A stretch of DNA of 64,000 nt from PALSA-612 sp963776735 (GCA_963776735.1 CAVZNV010000021.1:304210-368209); one strand, 5' to 3'; positions 33,247-42,085 are shown, numbered from the stretch's first letter. Notes: generated from the sequence alone by a model not told the origin. Numbers and translations: made by a program.

Positions 33247-33743
33247 AGCCGCTCGACGAGCTCGTCGAGCGGCTTGCGGTCGGCGCGCGCGATCCATTCC
33301 TCCGGGGAGCGGCTCTCGCCCGTTCGGCCGTGTGCCGGGTAGCCGAATGTGAGCACCGTGCCGATGTGATCGTCCTCGCCGAGCCCCAGCGCGGCGCGGG
33401 CCTGGTCGGCGTCGGCGATGCCGTTCGGGCACGAAGCGACGCCGTCGTTCCAGGCGGCGAGCATCATGTTCTGCGCGCAGCGGCCGGTGTCCATTCCGCC
33501 GGGGGAGACGATCGCGACGACGAGCTGCGCACCGCGCACGTTCTCGCCCGCGTAGACCGCGTCGGCAAGCTGCTCACGGCGTTCGGCGCTCTCGACGACG
33601 AGGAACCGCCACGGCTGGCGGTTCCGCGCGCTGCCGCTGATCCGACCGGCCTCGAGGATCCGCCGCTCGACCTCATCCGGGACGGGCGTATCCGCGTAGC
33701 GCCGCGTGTCGCGCTTGCTGACGATGGCTTGAAACGCGTCCAC
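33243..33743 (-). CDS. Nitroreductase-family FMN oxidoreductase
   Basis: The 166-residue protein has the nitroreductase N-terminal SKRDTRRYADTPVP (arginines for FMN phosphate), GRISGSARNRQPWRFLVVE and a C-terminal segment DHIGTVLTFGYPAHG. This is the short form of the family (about 165-200 residues), normally a homodimer binding FMN between subunits. The GTG at 33743 gives the usual start; 34 bases separate it from the divergent amine oxidase GTG. Substrate unknown. Confidence 0.88.
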   Translation of the reverse strand: MDAFQAIVSKRDTRRYADTPVPDEVERRILEAGRISGSARNRQPWRFLVVESAERREQLADAVYAGENVRGAQLVVAIVSPGGMDTGRCAQNMMLAAWNDGVASCPNGIADADQARAALGLGEDDHIGTVLTFGYPAHGRTGESRSPEEWIARADRKPLDELVERL

Positions 33744-33777
33744 GGCCGGATCGTACGCGACGTGACAGGATCGCCCC

Positions 33778-35370
33778 GTGGCGCGGACGGAGGCGATGCG
33801 TGAACTGGGGCGGGCGCTTGGAGGGCGGGCGATCACGCGGCGGGAGCTCTTCCGCCGGGCCGCCGGGGCCGGGGCTGCGGCCGCGCTGCTCGCACGCGCC
33901 GACGCTGCGCCCGCGGCCACGCGACCGCGGATCGCGATCGTCGGCGGCGGGATCGCCGGACTGACGGCCGCGCTGACGCTGGCCGACCACAAGATCCCGT
34001 CGACGGTCTACGAGGCCTCGCACCGGCTCGGCGGGCGCATGCACTCGGACAGCCCGCTCGTCCCGGGCGGCGACGACTACTTCCAGGGCCAGGTCGCCGA
34101 ATGGTGCGGCGAGCTGATCGACTCGGACCACGTCACGATCCGCGCTCTCGCCCGCCGCTTCCACCTCCCGCTCACCGACCTCTACCGATACGGGTCCAAG
34201 AACGCCACAGAGACGTACCGCTTCCTCGGCCGCTACGTCGCGGACGCGGAGATCGCGCGCGCCTTCCGGCCCGTGTTCGCGACGATCCGCAAGCAGCTCC
34301 GCGCCGCGCCCTATCCGACGCTCTGGAACCGGCACGCGCCCGCGGCCCTCGCGCTCGACCGGCTCTCGCTGTACGACTGGATCGAGCGCTACGTCCCGGG
34401 CGGACACCGCTCGGCGCTCGGCCGACTGCTCGACGTCGCCTACGACGAGGAGTTCGGCGCCGAGACGCGCGACCAGTCCTCGCTCAACCTGCTCTACCTG
34501 ATCGCCGACCAGCCGAAGCACGGCTTCTCGCTCTACGGGGCCGAGGACGAGCGGTACCACATCGAGGGCGGCAACCAGCGGCTTCCGGAGCGCATCGGTG
34601 AGCACCTGACGCAGACGGGGCTCGTCGAGATCGCGCGGGGCATGCGCCTGAACACCGTCGCGCTCGATCCGAACGCCCGCATCAGCCTACGGTTCGACGG
34701 CGCGCACGCACCGGTCCTCGCCGACCACGCGATCCTGACGACGAGCTTCGCCGTCCTGCGGACACTCGACACGACGCGCGCCGGTTTCGACGCCCGCAAG
34801 CGCGCCGCGATCGACAGGCTCGGCGCGGGTCGCAACGCCAAGCTCCAGCTCCAGTTCGACGAGCGCTACTGGAACCGCCGCGGGCCGTGGGGCGTCTCCG
34901 ACGGCGACGCCTACACCGATGTCGGCATCCAGGACACGTGGGAGCCGAGCCTCGGCCAGCCCGGACGCAACGCAATCCTCAACGACTACTCGGGCGGCGA
35001 CCCGGCCGGCTCGTACCGACCCACGCAGCCGTACTCGACCGCGGCCGACGACCCGCGGGTGAAGGGCTACGCCAGGGCGTTCCTGAAGCGGCTCGAGAAC
35101 GTTTTTCCCGGCATCTCGCGGCACTGGACAGGCCGTGCGATCCTGTCGGTTCCGGCGCTCGACCCGAACCTCCGCTGCGCGTACTCGTACTGGCGTGTCG
35201 GCCAGTACACGTCGATCGCCGGCTACGAGCGCGTGCGCCAGGGCCCTCGGGGTCAGATCCATTTCGCAGGCGAGCACTGCTCGGTCGACTTCCAGGGCTA
35301 CATGGAGGGCGCGGCGCTCGAGGGCATTCGCGCGGCGAGGGAGGTCCTCGCCTCGATCCGCCACGGATAG
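33778..35370 (+). CDS. Exported FAD-dependent amine oxidase (polyamine/monoamine oxidase type)
   Basis: The 530-residue protein begins with a Tat-like signal (ITRRELFRRAAGAGAAAALLARADAAPA). The FAD dinucleotide motif RIAIVGGGIAGLTAALTLAD (GxGxxG at residues 56-61) and HRLGGRMHS follow. Near the C-terminus IHFAGEHCSVDFQGYMEGAALEGIRAA completes the amine-oxidase FAD site. Export of a folded flavoprotein by the Tat route fits. It lies just before a polyamine-type ABC transporter, so it probably oxidises polyamines or related amines outside the cytoplasm before or alongside uptake of products. Confidence 0.9.
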   Translation: MARTEAMRELGRALGGRAITRRELFRRAAGAGAAAALLARADAAPAATRPRIAIVGGGIAGLTAALTLADHKIPSTVYEASHRLGGRMHSDSPLVPGGDDYFQGQVAEWCGELIDSDHVTIRALARRFHLPLTDLYRYGSKNATETYRFLGRYVADAEIARAFRPVFATIRKQLRAAPYPTLWNRHAPAALALDRLSLYDWIERYVPGGHRSALGRLLDVAYDEEFGAETRDQSSLNLLYLIADQPKHGFSLYGAEDERYHIEGGNQRLPERIGEHLTQTGLVEIARGMRLNTVALDPNARISLRFDGAHAPVLADHAILTTSFAVLRTLDTTRAGFDARKRAAIDRLGAGRNAKLQLQFDERYWNRRGPWGVSDGDAYTDVGIQDTWEPSLGQPGRNAILNDYSGGDPAGSYRPTQPYSTAADDPRVKGYARAFLKRLENVFPGISRHWTGRAILSVPALDPNLRCAYSYWRVGQYTSIAGYERVRQGPRGQIHFAGEHCSVDFQGYMEGAALEGIRAAREVLASIRHG

Positions 35371-35382
35371 GGCGCACCCCTC

Positions 35383-35412
35383 TTGACGACGCGTCGCCGG
35401 GTGGGTTCTACT
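35383..35412 (+). promoter_or_regulatory. Candidate promoter for potD
   Basis: TTGACG (35383-35388, five of six matches to TTGACA) is followed after 18 bases by TCTACT (35407-35412, four of six to TATAAT). A transcript starting about seven bases later would have a leader of roughly 30 nt ending in the GAAGGGA ribosome site before the ATG at 35449. Confidence 0.4.
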
Positions 35413-35448
35413 CCGCGCGGCGAAGCTCTCCAGCGAAGGGACGGTGCG

Positions 35449-36558
35449 ATGACCGAGCACGGCGACGACACGACCCGGCTGAGCCGGGGTGGGCTCCTGA
35501 AAGTGGCAGCGGCAGGTGGTGCGGGCCTGGTCGCGGCGCGGGCCGGGATCGCGGGGGCGGCGCCTGCGCGAACACGCGCCGAGAGCGGGCAGCTCGAGGT
35601 GCTCGACTGGGCCGGCTACGAGAACGACGGCGGCCAGGCCATGTTCGCCGCGTATGTGAAGAAGTACCCGAACAACAAGCCGAGATTCGCGTACATGACG
35701 AACGAGGCGGACGCGCTGGCGAAGATCCAGGCCGGCGCCCGGCCCGACCTCTTCCGTCCGTACGTGGGCTGGGTCAAGTACTTCGCGACCAGCGGGCTCG
35801 TCGAGCCCTGGACGCCGTCGCTGATCTCGAACTTCAAGCACCTGAACCCGTTCATGGTCAAGGCCGGCCAGTACCAGGGAAAGCAGTACGGCATCCCGGA
35901 CGACTGGGGCTTCGACGCGATTCTCTACCGCACCGACAAGGTGCAACCGAAGGCGAAGTCGTGGGGCCTCCTCTTCGATGATCGCTACGCGGGTCACATC
36001 GCGTGGTTCGACGACATCGAGATGTTCGAGATCGCCGGTCTCTACCTCGGCTTCCCCGACCCCTGGAACCAGACCGACGCGCAGCTCAAGCAGTCGCAGC
36101 AGCTGCTGATGAAGAAGAAGCACCTGGCGCGGATCATCTGGTCGTCCGAGACCAACCTCTGGGAGGCGTTCGAGGGCGGCGACGTCTGGATCGCCTACGC
36201 GTGGCCGAACGACTGGGTGCAGATGAAGAAGAAGAAGCTTCCGGTCGTCTACATGCACCCGAAGGAGAAGCCGATCGCCTGGGTCGGGATGTTCATGCTC
36301 CTCAAGGGCACGTCGCGGCCGCACCTGGCGCACGCGTACGTGGACGCGTGGAGCTCGGCCAAGTCGGGCAAGTGGCTCGAGGACAACTACGGCTACGGCC
36401 ACGCGAACACGCTCGCACGGCCGTCGTCCAGCGATCTCCTCAAGGCGCTTCAGCTCGCGAACCCGCGGGCGGTCACGCTCCCGAACGCCTACCTCGACCG
36501 CGACATCCCGCGGCGCGCGCTCTACGCGAAGATGTGGGAGGAGGTGAAGGCCTCCTGA
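35449..36558 (+). CDS. potD: Polyamine-type ABC transporter substrate-binding protein PotD/PotF
   Basis: The 369-residue protein has an N-terminal export signal (LSRGGLLKVAAAGGAGLVAARAGIAGAAPA). A PotD-like type II binding fold follows: LEVLDWAGYENDGG, PRFAYMTNEADALAKIQAGARPDLFRP, QYGIPDDWGFDAILYRTD and DVWIAYAWPNDWVQM. Acidic and aromatic residues in these segments usually bind the amines. The ATG at 35449 is chosen for its GAAGGGA ribosome site; an upstream TTG frame start falls inside the promoter. First gene of the potDBC unit. Confidence 0.9.
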   Translation: MTEHGDDTTRLSRGGLLKVAAAGGAGLVAARAGIAGAAPARTRAESGQLEVLDWAGYENDGGQAMFAAYVKKYPNNKPRFAYMTNEADALAKIQAGARPDLFRPYVGWVKYFATSGLVEPWTPSLISNFKHLNPFMVKAGQYQGKQYGIPDDWGFDAILYRTDKVQPKAKSWGLLFDDRYAGHIAWFDDIEMFEIAGLYLGFPDPWNQTDAQLKQSQQLLMKKKHLARIIWSSETNLWEAFEGGDVWIAYAWPNDWVQMKKKKLPVVYMHPKEKPIAWVGMFMLLKGTSRPHLAHAYVDAWSSAKSGKWLEDNYGYGHANTLARPSSSDLLKALQLANPRAVTLPNAYLDRDIPRRALYAKMWEEVKAS

Positions 36559-36580
36559 CTCCGGCGGCCGGCTGACCGCC

Positions 36581-37444
36581 GTGCGCCGCCCCGACCCAGC
36601 CGCTCCCGCGCTGCTCGGCCTGCCGCTCGCGTGGCTGGTCGTCTTCCTGCTCGTCCCGATCGGGATCGTCGCCGCGTACAGCTTCGACGTGCTCGTGCTC
36701 GGCGGCGGGCCGCACGGCTTCACGTTCGGTGCGTGGAGCGACTTCTTCCACAGCTCGGTCTACCTGAGCCTGTTCTGGAAGTCGGTCGAGCTGTCGCTGA
36801 TCGTCTCGGCGATCATCGTCGCGCTGGCGTTCCCGCTCGCCTACTACCTGGCGCTGTCCGGGACGAAGCGCAAGTACGTCCTGCTCCTGCTCCTGATCGC
36901 GCCGTTCCTGACCAGCTATTTGCTGCGCGTGCTGGCCTGGAAGGTGATCCTCGGCGACCAGGGCGTGATCAACTCGTTCCTGTTCTGGACGGGGATCCGC
37001 GACCCGAACCGCCCGCTCTCGCAGCTGCTCTACAGCAGGTTCGCGGTCATGCTCGTGCTCGGCTACATCTGGCTCCCGTTCGTCGCGCTGCCGATCTTCG
37101 TCTCGCTCGAGAGCCTCGACCGCCGCCTGCTCGAGGCGGCCTCGGACCTCGGCGCCAGCCGGCTCTACGCCTTCCGGCGGATCACGCTGCCGCTCGCGCT
37201 GCCCGGCCTCTTCGCGGCCTTCCTGTTCGTGTTCATCCCGACGCTCGGCGAGTTCGTGACCCCGTCGCTCGTCGGCGGGACGAGCGGCTACCTCTACGGC
37301 AACCAGATCGTCGATCTGTTCGAGACCGGCTTCCCCGACTGGGAGACGGGCTCGGTGCTGGCGCTGTTCCTCGTCGGCGTGGTCGCGATCCTCACGCTCG
37401 TCTTCTCGCGCTTCCTGACCCCGCAGCACGTGGCCACGGACTGA
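36581..37444 (+). CDS. potB: Polyamine-type ABC transporter permease PotB
   Basis: The 287-residue protein has six predicted membrane helices and the permease coupling loop LEAASDLGASRLYAFRRITLPLALPGL (EAA motif). FVTPSLVGGTSGYLYGNQIVDLF near the end is typical of PotB/PotH. The GTG lies 22 bases after potD, and its last stop base is the first base of the potC ATG (TGATG). With PotC it forms the membrane channel. Confidence 0.92.
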   Translation: MRRPDPAAPALLGLPLAWLVVFLLVPIGIVAAYSFDVLVLGGGPHGFTFGAWSDFFHSSVYLSLFWKSVELSLIVSAIIVALAFPLAYYLALSGTKRKYVLLLLLIAPFLTSYLLRVLAWKVILGDQGVINSFLFWTGIRDPNRPLSQLLYSRFAVMLVLGYIWLPFVALPIFVSLESLDRRLLEAASDLGASRLYAFRRITLPLALPGLFAAFLFVFIPTLGEFVTPSLVGGTSGYLYGNQIVDLFETGFPDWETGSVLALFLVGVVAILTLVFSRFLTPQHVATD

Positions 37445-38262
37445 TGGACGTCGCGCTCTCCCGCAACGGCGCGCGGATCCTGCGGATCTTCTTCGCGCTC
37501 GTCCTCGTCTTCCTCTACGCGCCGATCGTGATCCTGCTGATCTTCTCGTTCAACAACTCGGACGTGCCCTCGTTCCCGCTCAGCGGCTTCACGTTGCACT
37601 GGTACTACGAGTTCCTGACCAACTCCGACCTGCGGAATGCGCTCCAGACGAGCGCGATCGTGGCCTCGCTGTCGAGCCTGGTCGCGGTGGCGCTCGGTGT
37701 GCTCGCGTCGATCGCGCTGGTGCGGCGGAGCTTCCGGGCCAAGGGTCCGGTTTCGGCGCTCCTGCTCAGCCCGCTCGTGATCCCGCTCGTCGTCTTCGGG
37801 ACCTCGCTGCTGCTCCTCTTCCACGCGATCGGGATGACGCTCGGGATCACGACGGTCGTGATCGGCCACATCGTGATCACGCTGCCCTACACGATCCTCG
37901 TGATCATGCCGCGGCTGCAACAGGTGGACGTTTCGCTCGAGGAGGCGGCGCTCGACCTGGGGGCAAGCCGTTTGCGGACGTTTCGCTCGATCACGTTCCC
38001 GCTGATCCTGCCGGCGATCGTGTCCGCGTTCCTGATCGCGTTCACGACCTCGTTCGACGAGTACGCCGTCGCCTCGTTCGTCGTCGGCTCGAGCGTGACG
38101 TTCCCGATCTACCTCTACTCCGCGCTCCGCTTCCCGAACCAGCTGCCTCAGGTGATCGCAGTCGCGGTCGTCGTGATCTCCGTCTCGCTCGTGGTCGTGA
38201 TCGCGGCCGAGTTCGGCCGGCGTGCGGCGGAGCGGCGACTGGGCGACGCCGAGCCGACCTAG
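37444..38262 (+). CDS. potC: Polyamine-type ABC transporter permease PotC
   Basis: The 272-residue protein has six membrane helices, starting with an N-terminal YAPIVILLIFSFNNSDVPSFPLSGFTLHWYYEFL that is characteristic of PotC/PotI. The coupling loop is LEEAALDLGASRLRTFRSITFPLILPAI. FTTSFDEYAVASFVVGSSVTFPIYLY completes the family pattern. The ATPase gene potA is not downstream on this strand but convergent at 38779-39876, so the transporter is encoded in two opposed units. Confidence 0.92.
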   Translation: MDVALSRNGARILRIFFALVLVFLYAPIVILLIFSFNNSDVPSFPLSGFTLHWYYEFLTNSDLRNALQTSAIVASLSSLVAVALGVLASIALVRRSFRAKGPVSALLLSPLVIPLVVFGTSLLLLFHAIGMTLGITTVVIGHIVITLPYTILVIMPRLQQVDVSLEEAALDLGASRLRTFRSITFPLILPAIVSAFLIAFTTSFDEYAVASFVVGSSVTFPIYLYSALRFPNQLPQVIAVAVVVISVSLVVVIAAEFGRRAAERRLGDAEPT

Positions 38263-38430
38263 GCCGACCGGCTGTTGAGGGCAACCGGGGTTCGCCACGA
38301 GGTCTTCGACTCGGTTAACCCTCCGGGCTTCGTCTCGATCAGCTGTAGCGGGAGCTATCGTCTCGACATGCTCGGACGCTTGACTGGATGGTTTCACGGG
38401 CGACACGGGACCGCGTAGCTAGCGGGCGAC

Positions 38431-38724
38431 GTGACAGGCACCCTGTCGCCTGAGCAGGAGCAACGCCTTCAAAGACGGGCACACAGGCGGCAGCTCACCT
38501 GGCCGCTGCTCGGCGCTGCGGGCGCGTTCGCTCTGGCGTGGGCGTATTCAATCTCGCCCTCGCCCTACTATTACGCCGTCTTCGTCGGCGTCTGCATGTT
38601 CATCGCCATCTGGATCGCCAACCGACTCGCCTTGCGCTTCTACCGCCGCTACCCAGAGCTCCTCGTCGGCCCGAAGCCTTCGCGGAGCGGAAACGCGGAT
38701 CGACCAGGCCCTGACAGTCGGTAG
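38431..38724 (+). CDS. Small two-helix membrane protein, unknown
   Basis: A 97-residue protein with a charged N-terminus (EQEQRLQRRAHRRQ), two hydrophobic segments (about residues 24-41 and 48-66) separated by SPSPYYY, and a polar C-terminal tail rich in R, P and S. Not recognised. The GTG start lies in a small inverted repeat (GACAGG-CAC-CCTGTC), so the start is uncertain, but the two-helix pattern supports a real gene. It is preceded by 168 bases with no clear gene. It is somewhat less GC-rich than its neighbours. Confidence 0.5.
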   Translation: MTGTLSPEQEQRLQRRAHRRQLTWPLLGAAGAFALAWAYSISPSPYYYAVFVGVCMFIAIWIANRLALRFYRRYPELLVGPKPSRSGNADRPGPDSR

Positions 38725-38737
38725 CTCGCCTACCCGA

Positions 38738-38762
38738 ACCAGCCGCGCCAGGTGCGCGTGGT
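38738..38762. terminator. Possible hairpin between convergent genes
   Basis: ACCA-GC-CGCGC, a CAGGT loop and GCGCG-TGGT can form an imperfect stem with a two-base bulge in the 54 bases between the small membrane protein stop (+) and the potA stop (-). There is no T-tract. The position suits a two-way terminator, but the stem is modest. Confidence 0.3.
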
Positions 38763-38778
38763 TACCCGGCGGGTCGAG

Positions 38779-39876
38779 CTAGGAGTCCGAGTCGGCGAGC
38801 ACTGACGTCTGGTCGGCGTCCCAGGCCAGCGCGACGTGGCTGCCCGCGTCGAACGGCTCGGCCGACTCGCCGGCCAGCCGGTGGCAGACGAGCCGCCCGG
38901 CCTGGGTATCGACGTGGAACTGCGTGTACATGCCGAGGTACACGACCTGGGCGACCGTGCCCTCGACGCGTGAGCCGGAGTCGGGCGCGACGTTCGCCGG
39001 CGCGCCGATCCGTAGCCGCTCGGGCCGCACCGCGACGCGTAGCGTCTCACCGGCAGCCGTCGAGTCCGGCACGGCGACGACGATGCGCTGGCCCTCGCCG
39101 AGCCGCATGACGCCGAAGCCGCCGACGACCTCGTCGATCCGGATCGAGAACGAGTTGAGCGAGCCGATGAAGTCGGCGACGAACGCGGTCGACGGCTGCT
39201 CGTAGATCTCCCGCGGAGCGGCGACCTGCTCGACCTTGCCGCCGTTCATCACCGCGATCCGGTCGGACATCGCGAGCGCCTCCTCCTGGTCGTGCGTGAC
39301 GTAGACGAAGGTCGTTCCGAGCTCGTGCTGGATGCGCTTCAGCTCGAGCTGCATCTGCTTGCGCAGCTTCACGTCGAGGGCGCCGAGCGGCTCGTCGAGG
39401 AGCAGTGCCGCCGGTCGGTTGACGAGGGCGCGCGCGAGCGCCACGCGCTGCTGCTGGCCGCCCGAAAGCTGGCGCGGCCGGCGGCGACCGAGCCCTTCCA
39501 GGCTGACCACGCGCAGGATCTCGTCGATCCGCTCCTTGTGCTCGCCGCGCGGAACGCGCTTGACCTTGAGCCCGAACGCGACGTTGTCGTAGATCGACAG
39601 GTGCGGGAAGAGCGCGTACTGCTGGAAGACCATGTTGACCGGCCGGCGGTTCGGCGGCACCTTCGTCACGTCCTGGCCGCGCAGCAGGATGCGGCCCTCG
39701 TCCGGCGTCTCGAAGCCGGCGATCATGCGCAAGGTCGTCGTCTTGCCGCAACCGCTCGGCCCGAGCAGCGAGAAGAACTCGCCGTCCGCGATCGAGAGCG
39801 AGACGCCGGCGACCGCTCCGACCCGGTCGAAGTGCTTGCTCACGCTCTCGAGCGCGATGCCGGGGCCGTCGGACAT
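38779..39876 (-). CDS. potA: Polyamine-type ABC transporter ATP-binding protein PotA
   Basis: The 365-residue ATPase has Walker A LGPSGCGKTTTLRM, Q-loop VFQQYALFPHLSIYDNVAFGLK, signature RQLSGGQQQRVALARAL, Walker B ALLLDEPLGALD and the switch histidine in YVTHDQEEAL. About 110 C-terminal residues (RVAVRPERLRIG to HVALAWD) form the TOBE regulatory domain typical of PotA/spermidine importers. It is convergent with potDBC and precedes the MFS gene region on the opposite side. It is the natural energiser for PotBC, as no other matching ATPase is near. Confidence 0.92.
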   Translation of the reverse strand: MSDGPGIALESVSKHFDRVGAVAGVSLSIADGEFFSLLGPSGCGKTTTLRMIAGFETPDEGRILLRGQDVTKVPPNRRPVNMVFQQYALFPHLSIYDNVAFGLKVKRVPRGEHKERIDEILRVVSLEGLGRRRPRQLSGGQQQRVALARALVNRPAALLLDEPLGALDVKLRKQMQLELKRIQHELGTTFVYVTHDQEEALAMSDRIAVMNGGKVEQVAAPREIYEQPSTAFVADFIGSLNSFSIRIDEVVGGFGVMRLGEGQRIVVAVPDSTAAGETLRVAVRPERLRIGAPANVAPDSGSRVEGTVAQVVYLGMYTQFHVDTQAGRLVCHRLAGESAEPFDAGSHVALAWDADQTSVLADSDS

Positions 39877-39887
39877 GGCCCGCGAGT

Positions 39888-41012
39888 CTAAGCGGAACGC
39901 CGCAGCGCGACCAGCGTCGCCGCGCACACGCCGCTGAGGATCAGGTATGGCACCGCGTCGCTCGTCGCCTTCGCGAGCGCGCCACCGGCGGCAGAGCCGA
40001 GCGCCTGGCCGGGCGCCCACGCCATGTTCATCAGCGCGAACGCCCAGGCGAGCTCTAGCCCGATCGCCTCCGCCGCGTCCGCGATCAGCGCGAACGCAGG
40101 CGCCCACGAGAGCCCGAACGCCGCCGACGCGAGCACGGCGACGACGGCGAGCAGCGCGACCGAGTCCGGCCAGGGAAGGACGGCTGCGCCGACGGCCGAG
40201 GCGGCCAGGCTGATCGAGAGCGCGTGGTAGCGGCCGCGCCGGTCGGCGAGTCGCCCGGAGAGCGGTGCCACGATCGCCTCGAGCCCCGCCGCCACGACGA
40301 AGACGACGCCGATCGTGCCCGCGCCTGCTCCGAGGCGCGAGAAGTGGAGCGGCACGAGCACGATCGTCGTCCCGAACAGCAGCGCGGGGAGGGCGATCAG
40401 CCAGAGTCCGGTGACGAGCGGACGGTCGCGCAGAGCCGAGCGCAGCCGCCCGAGCGGCTGAACAGGGCCTCGCACGGGTGCATCCGTGCGAAGCGCGAAC
40501 ACGGCGACCACGACCGCGAGGACGGCGACCGCGGTGAAGGTCGGTCCCGTGCCGGCGAGCGACGCGATGCCGCCGAGCGCAGGCCCGCACAGCGCGCCGA
40601 CGATAGCGACGCTCATCGTCCGCCCGAGCAGTGCGCCTCGCCGGTCGGTTGCCGAGACGCCGACGAGCCAGGTCAGCGCGGCCGTCCAGGCGAACGCACT
40701 GCCGATCCCCTGGACGAACCGGGCCGTGTCGAGGACCGCGATCGAGCCGCCGAAGCCGAAGACGACGGAGGTTGCCGCGACGACCAGGAGGCCGCCGATC
40801 GCGGTCGCCTTCACGCCGATGCGACCTGCGACCCAGCCGCTCGGGATCGACCCGGCGAGCACTCCTGCCGGGTACGCCGCGGCGAGGATCCCGGCACCCG
40901 CCTTCGAGAGCCCGTAGTGGTGGGCGTAGTGCGGCAGGAGCGGCGTCAGCAGCGCGTAGAAGACCGTGTCCACGAACACGATCGCGCTGCTCAGGAGGAC
41001 GACTCGGCGCAC
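39888..41012 (-). CDS. Major facilitator superfamily transporter
   Basis: The 374-residue protein has about 11-12 hydrophobic helices, with the loop-2 motif GWVAGRIGVKATAIGG (MFS G-x3-D/R-x-G-R/K type) and a second-half counterpart LSGRLADRRGRYHAL. It starts directly in helix 1 (VVLLSSAIVFVDTVFYALLTPLLPHY). The drug:H+ antiporter type is most likely; the substrate is not predictable. GTG start; 11 bases separate its stop from the potA ATG on the same strand, so potA may be co-transcribed with it. Confidence 0.88.
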   Translation of the reverse strand: MRRVVLLSSAIVFVDTVFYALLTPLLPHYAHHYGLSKAGAGILAAAYPAGVLAGSIPSGWVAGRIGVKATAIGGLLVVAATSVVFGFGGSIAVLDTARFVQGIGSAFAWTAALTWLVGVSATDRRGALLGRTMSVAIVGALCGPALGGIASLAGTGPTFTAVAVLAVVVAVFALRTDAPVRGPVQPLGRLRSALRDRPLVTGLWLIALPALLFGTTIVLVPLHFSRLGAGAGTIGVVFVVAAGLEAIVAPLSGRLADRRGRYHALSISLAASAVGAAVLPWPDSVALLAVVAVLASAAFGLSWAPAFALIADAAEAIGLELAWAFALMNMAWAPGQALGSAAGGALAKATSDAVPYLILSGVCAATLVALRRSA

Positions 41013-41025
41013 CGGCCAAACCTAT

Positions 41026-41046
41026 GCGGCCGGCCCGGCCGGCCGC
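41026..41046. promoter_or_regulatory. Perfect 21-bp GC palindrome upstream of the MFS gene
   Basis: Arms GCGGCCGGCC on each side of one C. It lies 13 bases before the MFS GTG (minus strand), in the place where an operator or the 5' leader would be. The pure G/C content makes chance palindromes more likely in this genome, so the call is weak. Confidence 0.3.
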
Positions 41047-41055
41047 GTCTCAACC

Positions 41056-41097
41056 CGCGAGGGCAGCGCCCGACCCCCTCTCGGGCGCGCCCTCGCG
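41056..41097. terminator. Long stem-loop after the PD40 gene
   Basis: The arm CGCGAGGGCAGCGCCCGA and its partner TCGGGCGCGCCCTCGCG pair over 17 bases with a single bulged A, around a 7-base loop. It lies 13 bases past the stop of the PD40 protein gene (minus strand) and before the MFS start, consistent with a terminator. There is no T-tract, as is common for stem-loops in very GC-rich actinobacteria. Confidence 0.55.
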
Positions 41098-41110
41098 TCG
41101 CCGTGCGGCG

Positions 41111-42013
41111 CTAGCCGCGGAACCAGTCGGGCGACATGTCGAAGCCGCCGTGCGTCAGTCGCCGGACGTGTGAGCCGTCGGCGTTCATCACGTAGAGCTG
41201 CCGCCGGCCCTTCTGGATGCGGTCGCTGACGAACACGATCTGCTGCGAGTTCGGCGACCAGGACGGCAGGGCGTCGAGTGCCGGGTTGTCGGTCAGCCGC
41301 GTCTGGTCCGAGCCATCGGCGTTCATCACGTAGATCTCGAGGTTGCCGCCGTTGCGGTTCGAGTCGAAGGCGATCTCGGTGCCGTCCGGCGCCCAGGACG
41401 GGTTCTGGTCTGTCCCGGGGTCCGTCGTCAGGCGCCGCTGGTTGCTCCCGTCGGCGTCCATCACCCAGATGTCGCGGCTGCCGTCCTTCGTGCTCGTGTA
41501 GGCGATCTGCTTGCCGCTCGGCGACCAGGTCGGGTCGCCGTCGAACGCGTTGTCGTGGGTCAGCTGCTTCTCGCCGGTGCCGTTCGGATTGATCACCCAG
41601 ATCTCGGTGTTGCCGGTGCGCTGGCTCTCGAACGCGATCTTGTTCGACCGGCCCCAGGATGGGTCGCCGTCGAACGCGTTGCTGAAGGTGAGCTGGTGGA
41701 GCCCCTTGCCGTTCGCGTTGATGACGAACACGTCCGAGTCGCCGGTCCCGGCCACATTGCTCTCGAACGCGATCTGCTTGCCGGTCGGCGACCACGTCGG
41801 GTTCATGTCGATCGCACTGTTGTGCGTGAGCCGCGTCGGCTTGCCCCCGGCCGGGCTGACGAGGTAGATGTCGCTGTTGCCTCCGTTGAACCCTCCCGAG
41901 CTGTAGACGATCTTCTGCGGCGCGGTCGTGCCGCTCGCCGAACCGGCCGCGGCGAGCGCTGCGACCCCTGCGGCGGCGAGCGCGGCCAGCGCGGCCCTGT
42001 ACTTGCCGGTCAT
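41111..42013 (-). CDS. Exported PD40/TolB-like beta-propeller protein
   Basis: The 300-residue protein has a Sec signal (KYRAALAALAAAGVAALAAAGSASG) and no lipobox. Six or seven propeller blades follow, with repeats such as NPTWSPTGKQIAFESN, DPTWSPSGKQIAYTST, NPSWAPDGTEIAFDSN and LPSWSPNSQQIVFVSD. Each is joined by IYVMNADGSDQTRLT-type strands. A strong AGGAGGAGG ribosome site precedes the ATG at 42013. It follows the BTAD-ATPase regulator gene by 72 bases on the same strand and may be its regulated product. It is paralogous in type to the lipoprotein at 27160. Confidence 0.88.
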   Translation of the reverse strand: MTGKYRAALAALAAAGVAALAAAGSASGTTAPQKIVYSSGGFNGGNSDIYLVSPAGGKPTRLTHNSAIDMNPTWSPTGKQIAFESNVAGTGDSDVFVINANGKGLHQLTFSNAFDGDPSWGRSNKIAFESQRTGNTEIWVINPNGTGEKQLTHDNAFDGDPTWSPSGKQIAYTSTKDGSRDIWVMDADGSNQRRLTTDPGTDQNPSWAPDGTEIAFDSNRNGGNLEIYVMNADGSDQTRLTDNPALDALPSWSPNSQQIVFVSDRIQKGRRQLYVMNADGSHVRRLTHGGFDMSPDWFRG

Positions 42014-42085
42014 CGTTCCTCCTCCTGGGCGTGTGTCCATGCGCTCACTGTCGACGAGGCGGCTCAAGCAGCCCTCACACCGCGC

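Noticed and set aside
38281..38345. A GGTTCGCC / hairpin pattern that suggested a tRNA
   Set aside because: No acceptor stem, anticodon stem or proper T-loop could be paired around it.
38368..38418. A 16-residue open frame (MLGRLTGWFHGRHGTA) before the small membrane protein
   Set aside because: The ribosome site is weak and there is no sign of leader-peptide features such as a regulatory codon run or terminator directly after it.
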